64,000 bases of DNA. It comes from Pseudomaricurvus sp033283335 (GTDB lineage Bacteria > Pseudomonadota > Gammaproteobacteria > Pseudomonadales > Cellvibrionaceae). A program made the position numbers and the translations under genes. A model generated the notes under the pieces. It ran no database searches. It was not told the origin of the DNA and saw only the letters and a program-made list of their open reading frames with translations. Of the stretch, positions 61,143 through 64,000 are shown piece after piece (position 1 is the first letter of the stretch; the number at the start of each line of letters is the position of its first letter). The stretch is from NCBI GenBank assembly GCA_033283335.1, contig JAWMQP010000009.1, forward strand, positions 62,001 to 126,000, given 5' to 3'.

Positions 61143-62873
61143 ATGGACTTAAAGACACTTACCTATATCGTGGTGGGGGCCACCTTTGCCCTCTACATCG
61201 GTATTGCTATTTGGGCACGGGCCGGTTCCACCAAAGAGTTCTATGTAGCTGGTGGCGGTGTACACCCGGTGGCCAATGGCATGGCGACGGCGGCGGACTG
61301 GATGTCGGCAGCCTCGTTCATTTCCATGGCCGGTATGATCGCCTTTATGGGTTATGGCGGCTCGGTGTTTTTGATGGGGTGGACCGGCGGCTTTGTGATT
61401 CTGGCGATGCTGCTGGCTCCCTACCTGCGCAAGTACGGCAAGTTCACTGTGCCAGAATTTATCGGAGACCGGTTTTACTCCCGTGGAGCGCGCATTGTGG
61501 CGGTCATTTGCTTGATTATCTGTTCCGTGACTTACGTCATCGGGCAGATGAAAGGCGTGGGCGTGGCCTTCTCGCGGTTCCTGGAAGTCAGCTATGAAGT
61601 GGGCTTGCTGGTGGGCATGTTGATCGTATTTTTCTATGCGGTGCTGGGTGGCATGAAGGGGATTACCTACACCCAGATTGCTCAGTACTGTGTGCTGATT
61701 CTGGCGTACACCATCCCCGCTATTTTTATCTCGCTGAATCTAACCGGTAACCCGCTGCCACAACTTGGCCTGGGCAGTACGCTATCGGGCACGGACACCT
61801 TTTTGCTGGATAAGCTTGATCAAACGGTGACGGAACTGGGGTTTGCGCAATACACAACCCATGAACGGCTCAGCACCATCAATATGTTTGCCTACACCCT
61901 GTCGTTGATGATTGGTACAGCCGGTTTGCCCCATGTAATTATCCGCTTCTTTACCGTGCCGAAAGTGAAAGATGCCCGTTACTCGGCCGGTTGGGCGCTG
62001 GTGTTTATCGCCATTCTTTACACCACCGCACCTGCGGTAGCGGGTATGGCACGTTTGAATCTGATGAACACCATTGAGCCGGTGAAAGGTGAGAACCTGG
62101 TGTACGAGGAGCGTCCGAACTGGTTTAAGAACTGGGAAAAAACCGGCCTGCTGGAATTTCAGGATAAAAACGGTGATGGTCGCATCCAGTACAGTGCCAG
62201 TGCGGATAACAACGAAATGGTGAAAATCGATAATGACATTATGGTGTTGGCCAACCCTGAAATCGCTCGCCTGCCTAACTGGGTAATTGCACTGGTGGCT
62301 GCCGGTGGCCTGGCGGCGGCCTTGTCGACAGCAGCAGGTTTGTTGCTGGCCATTTCCTCAGCGATATCCCACGATTTGCTGAAGGGGGTGTTTATGCCCG
62401 ACATCAGTGAAAAGGCGGAGTTGACGGCCAGCCGGATTGCCATGGCGTTAGCCATTGCCGGGGCCGGTTACCTGGGTTATAACCCACCAGACTTTGCCGC
62501 CGGTACGGTGGCGCTGGCCTTCGGTCTGGCGGCCTCGTCGATCTTTCCGGCGCTGATGATGGGTATATTCAGTAAGCGGATTAATAAAGAAGGTGCTGTG
62601 GCAGGCATGATAGCCGGTATTACCGTCACCTTGCTGTACGTGTTCCAGCACACCGGCATCATGTTTGTCGCCGAAACCGCTTACCTGGGGGATATGAAAC
62701 CCAACTGGTTCCTGGGTATTGAACCCAATGCTTTTGGAGCCGTAGGTGCTCTGGTCAACTTTGTGGTGGCATTTGCGGTGTCACGCGTGACTCAGGAACC
62801 ACCCGTACAGATCCAGGAGTTGGTGGAGCATATTCGTGTCCCTACCGGTGTGGTCGACGCCCACGATCACTGA
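61143..62873 (+). CDS. Sodium:solute symporter, VC_2705 subfamily
   Basis: The 576-residue SSS-family transporter has about 13 helices. The start TLTYIVVGATFALYIGI (by position 5-21), the FYVAGGGVHPVANGMATAADWMSAASF block and GTAGLPHVIIRFFTVPKVKDAR region are typical. The family is related to acetate permease ActP, and the genes around it support acetate or another short carboxylate as substrate. Between two helices (about 320-370) lies a soluble insertion with DKNGDGRIQ (341-349), a DxNxDG calcium-binding-like loop. A terminator follows. Confidence 0.92.
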   Translation: MDLKTLTYIVVGATFALYIGIAIWARAGSTKEFYVAGGGVHPVANGMATAADWMSAASFISMAGMIAFMGYGGSVFLMGWTGGFVILAMLLAPYLRKYGKFTVPEFIGDRFYSRGARIVAVICLIICSVTYVIGQMKGVGVAFSRFLEVSYEVGLLVGMLIVFFYAVLGGMKGITYTQIAQYCVLILAYTIPAIFISLNLTGNPLPQLGLGSTLSGTDTFLLDKLDQTVTELGFAQYTTHERLSTINMFAYTLSLMIGTAGLPHVIIRFFTVPKVKDARYSAGWALVFIAILYTTAPAVAGMARLNLMNTIEPVKGENLVYEERPNWFKNWEKTGLLEFQDKNGDGRIQYSASADNNEMVKIDNDIMVLANPEIARLPNWVIALVAAGGLAAALSTAAGLLLAISSAISHDLLKGVFMPDISEKAELTASRIAMALAIAGAGYLGYNPPDFAAGTVALAFGLAASSIFPALMMGIFSKRINKEGAVAGMIAGITVTLLYVFQHTGIMFVAETAYLGDMKPNWFLGIEPNAFGAVGALVNFVVAFAVSRVTQEPPVQIQELVEHIRVPTGVVDAHDH

Positions 62874-62915
62874 TTGCAGCGATGGCGCACACTCGTTAAC
62901 ATCTTCATAATCCCT

Positions 62916-62941
62916 GGCCCCGGTAACGGGGCCTTTTTTTA
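62916..62941 (+). terminator. Rho-independent terminator after the symporter
   Basis: GGCCCCG / CGGGGCC with a GTAA loop is followed by eight Ts, 42 bases past the symporter stop. Confidence 0.85.
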
Positions 62942-63054
62942 CCGGTGTTGTTAACACAATATTTTAATAATGATGTTTGTATGGCAAGGCTTCAAAGCTC
63001 GTCTCACACATAAGGACGTGTGCGGGTATTGATGCTCTTCGAGGTGATAATTGG

Positions 63055-63552
63055 GTGGATATTCTAAAAAATAAACATGTGGTTACGGCGTTGCTGGTTA
63101 CCCCGGTCCTGGCCATTCTGGGGTACTTTGCGGTAGACCTGCTGGTGCGGGAAACGCCCCACGCTGCCGAGGCCGGTGGCAAGTATGAACTGCTCGCCAA
63201 GTCCAATTGCCGTTACAGCAGTGGCGTCTGTGATTTGAAAAACGGCGACTTTGAATTGCGCCTGACCAGTGAGTGGCGCGATCATGACAAAATGGTGTTG
63301 ATGCTGAAGTCTGCCTATCCCCTGGATGGTGTGCTGGTGGCTATGGTGGATAACCCCCAACAGCAGGTTGCTCCGGTGGAAATGCAGTCGGAAGGTGACG
63401 ACGGCCAGCGTTGGTCTCTGGAACTGCCGCGCCCGGATTTGGAGCAGTCCCAGTTGCGCTTGGTAGTCGCGTCCGACAAGACCCTCTACTACGCCGAAAC
63501 CGGAATGAAATTTACTCTTTATGAAACCAGCTTTGGTAAGGATTTGCGCTAG
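63055..63552 (+). CDS. Membrane-anchored protein of unknown function
   Basis: The 165-residue protein has one N-terminal transmembrane helix (about 8-28, VVTALLVTPVLAILGYFAVD) and an extracytoplasmic beta-rich domain (about 35-165) with two cysteines close together (NCRYSSGVCDL). I do not recognise the family. GTG 63055 follows GAGG at ten bases and is preferred to longer in-frame starts at 62977, which have no ribosome-binding site and give no conserved sequence. It is 44 bases upstream of the cyclic-nucleotide-binding protein gene, likely co-transcribed. Confidence 0.7.
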   Translation: MDILKNKHVVTALLVTPVLAILGYFAVDLLVRETPHAAEAGGKYELLAKSNCRYSSGVCDLKNGDFELRLTSEWRDHDKMVLMLKSAYPLDGVLVAMVDNPQQQVAPVEMQSEGDDGQRWSLELPRPDLEQSQLRLVVASDKTLYYAETGMKFTLYETSFGKDLR

Positions 63553-63596
63553 CCTGAGTTGCAGGCCCTGCTGCCAACGTTCTGGTCAGGTATGGA

Positions 63597-64000
63597 ATGC
63601 GTGCCGTGAATACACCGACCTTAAACCCTGAATTAAGTAACATTCGAAATTTTCTGGCGGAATGCATCCCGTTCGACCAGCTGGATGAAGAGGAACTGGA
63701 TCAGCTTGCCGCCCAGATTGAAATCAGTTACCACCGTCAGGGGCAGGTCTTCAAAAGCTATGACGATGGCGGTGGGTTGCGGATCATGCGCAGTGGTGCT
63801 GCCGAGTTGCGGGTTGAAGGCGATAAGCTGATCGATCGCTTTGGTGAGGGTGTCAGCTTCAACCTGCTGGGGTTGAGCCAGGAACAGCCGGGCATTCGCG
63901 CAACCCTGATCGAAGATTCGCTGATTTATTTCTTGCCGGAAAGTGAGTATCAGCAAATTCGCAAAAAGCATCGCGATTTTGATCGTTTCTTTTCGACACA
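63597..64000 (+). CDS. Cyclic-nucleotide-binding domain protein, 5' part (probably DUF294 family)
   Basis: The reading frame is open to the window edge, giving 134 residues. Residues about 20-130 look like a cyclic-nucleotide-binding domain (FDQLDEEELDQLAAQIE, GQVFKSYDDG, LRIMRSGAAELR, FGEGVSFNLLGL). Proteins of the form CNBD-CBS-DUF294 nucleotidyltransferase usually sit beside the DUF4212/VC_2705 symporter, so that is the likely full architecture; only the CNBD is seen here. ATG 63597 has AGG about seven bases upstream, and GTG 63606 is the alternative. Confidence 0.75.
   Translation, partial: MRAVNTPTLNPELSNIRNFLAECIPFDQLDEEELDQLAAQIEISYHRQGQVFKSYDDGGGLRIMRSGAAELRVEGDKLIDRFGEGVSFNLLGLSQEQPGIRATLIEDSLIYFLPESEYQQIRKKHRDFDRFFST

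Overview
The window is chromosomal DNA of a gammaproteobacterium with moderately high GC. Two conserved gene neighbourhoods point to this class: rsgA-sseA-psd with orn divergent, and queG / nnr-tsaE-amiC-mutL-miaA-hfq-hflX-hflK-hflC-(DUF2065)-hisZ-purA. The hisZ gene (short-form HisG regulation), an endonuclease-type MutL and a cyanide-insensitive type quinol oxidase fit the Pseudomonas/Cellvibrionales/Marinobacter side of the class. Genus cannot be fixed from the sequence alone. I see no rRNA, tRNA, CRISPR array, prophage or insertion sequence.

Layout. 1-7.8 kb: a degenerate HD-GYP protein, then a minus-strand run rsgA > sseA > psd > PhoD-like phosphatase, and orn on plus. 7.8-22.3 kb: the long housekeeping cluster from queG/nnr to purA, closed by a strong terminator. 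22.3-24.6 kb: an unlisted 32-residue membrane peptide gene with its own promoter and terminator, a LysR regulator, and a HisA of the eukaryotic (HIS6) type. 24.6-27.2 kb: a lipoprotein, a membrane-anchored parvulin and a HupE/UreJ-like membrane protein. 27.2-36.8 kb (minus): five genes combining two circularly permuted ATP-grasp enzymes, two alpha-E domains and two transglutaminase-like proteins, one with DUF2126. This is a predicted peptide-ligase system whose product is unknown and is the most interesting part of the window.

37-45.6 kb: a YbaK-type deacylase, a large exported low-complexity protein, cfa, and the cioAB quinol oxidase behind a GbsR-family regulator whose promoter carries a perfect 20-bp palindrome; then a CBS-domain protein and a small exported protein. 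45.7-53.3 kb: bamD, rluD, pgeF and clpB, a familiar gammaproteobacterial block, interrupted by an arylsulfatase on the opposite strand. clpB has a clear heat-shock (sigma-32) promoter. 53.3-64 kb: a palindromic dispersed repeat, a Tsx-like outer-membrane protein, and a CrbS/CrbR-type (MxtR/ErdR) two-component system next to a DcaP-like porin and a DUF4212/sodium:solute symporter pair. Together these look like a short-chain carboxylate (probably acetate) sensing and uptake module. The window ends inside a cyclic-nucleotide-binding-domain protein that usually accompanies this symporter.
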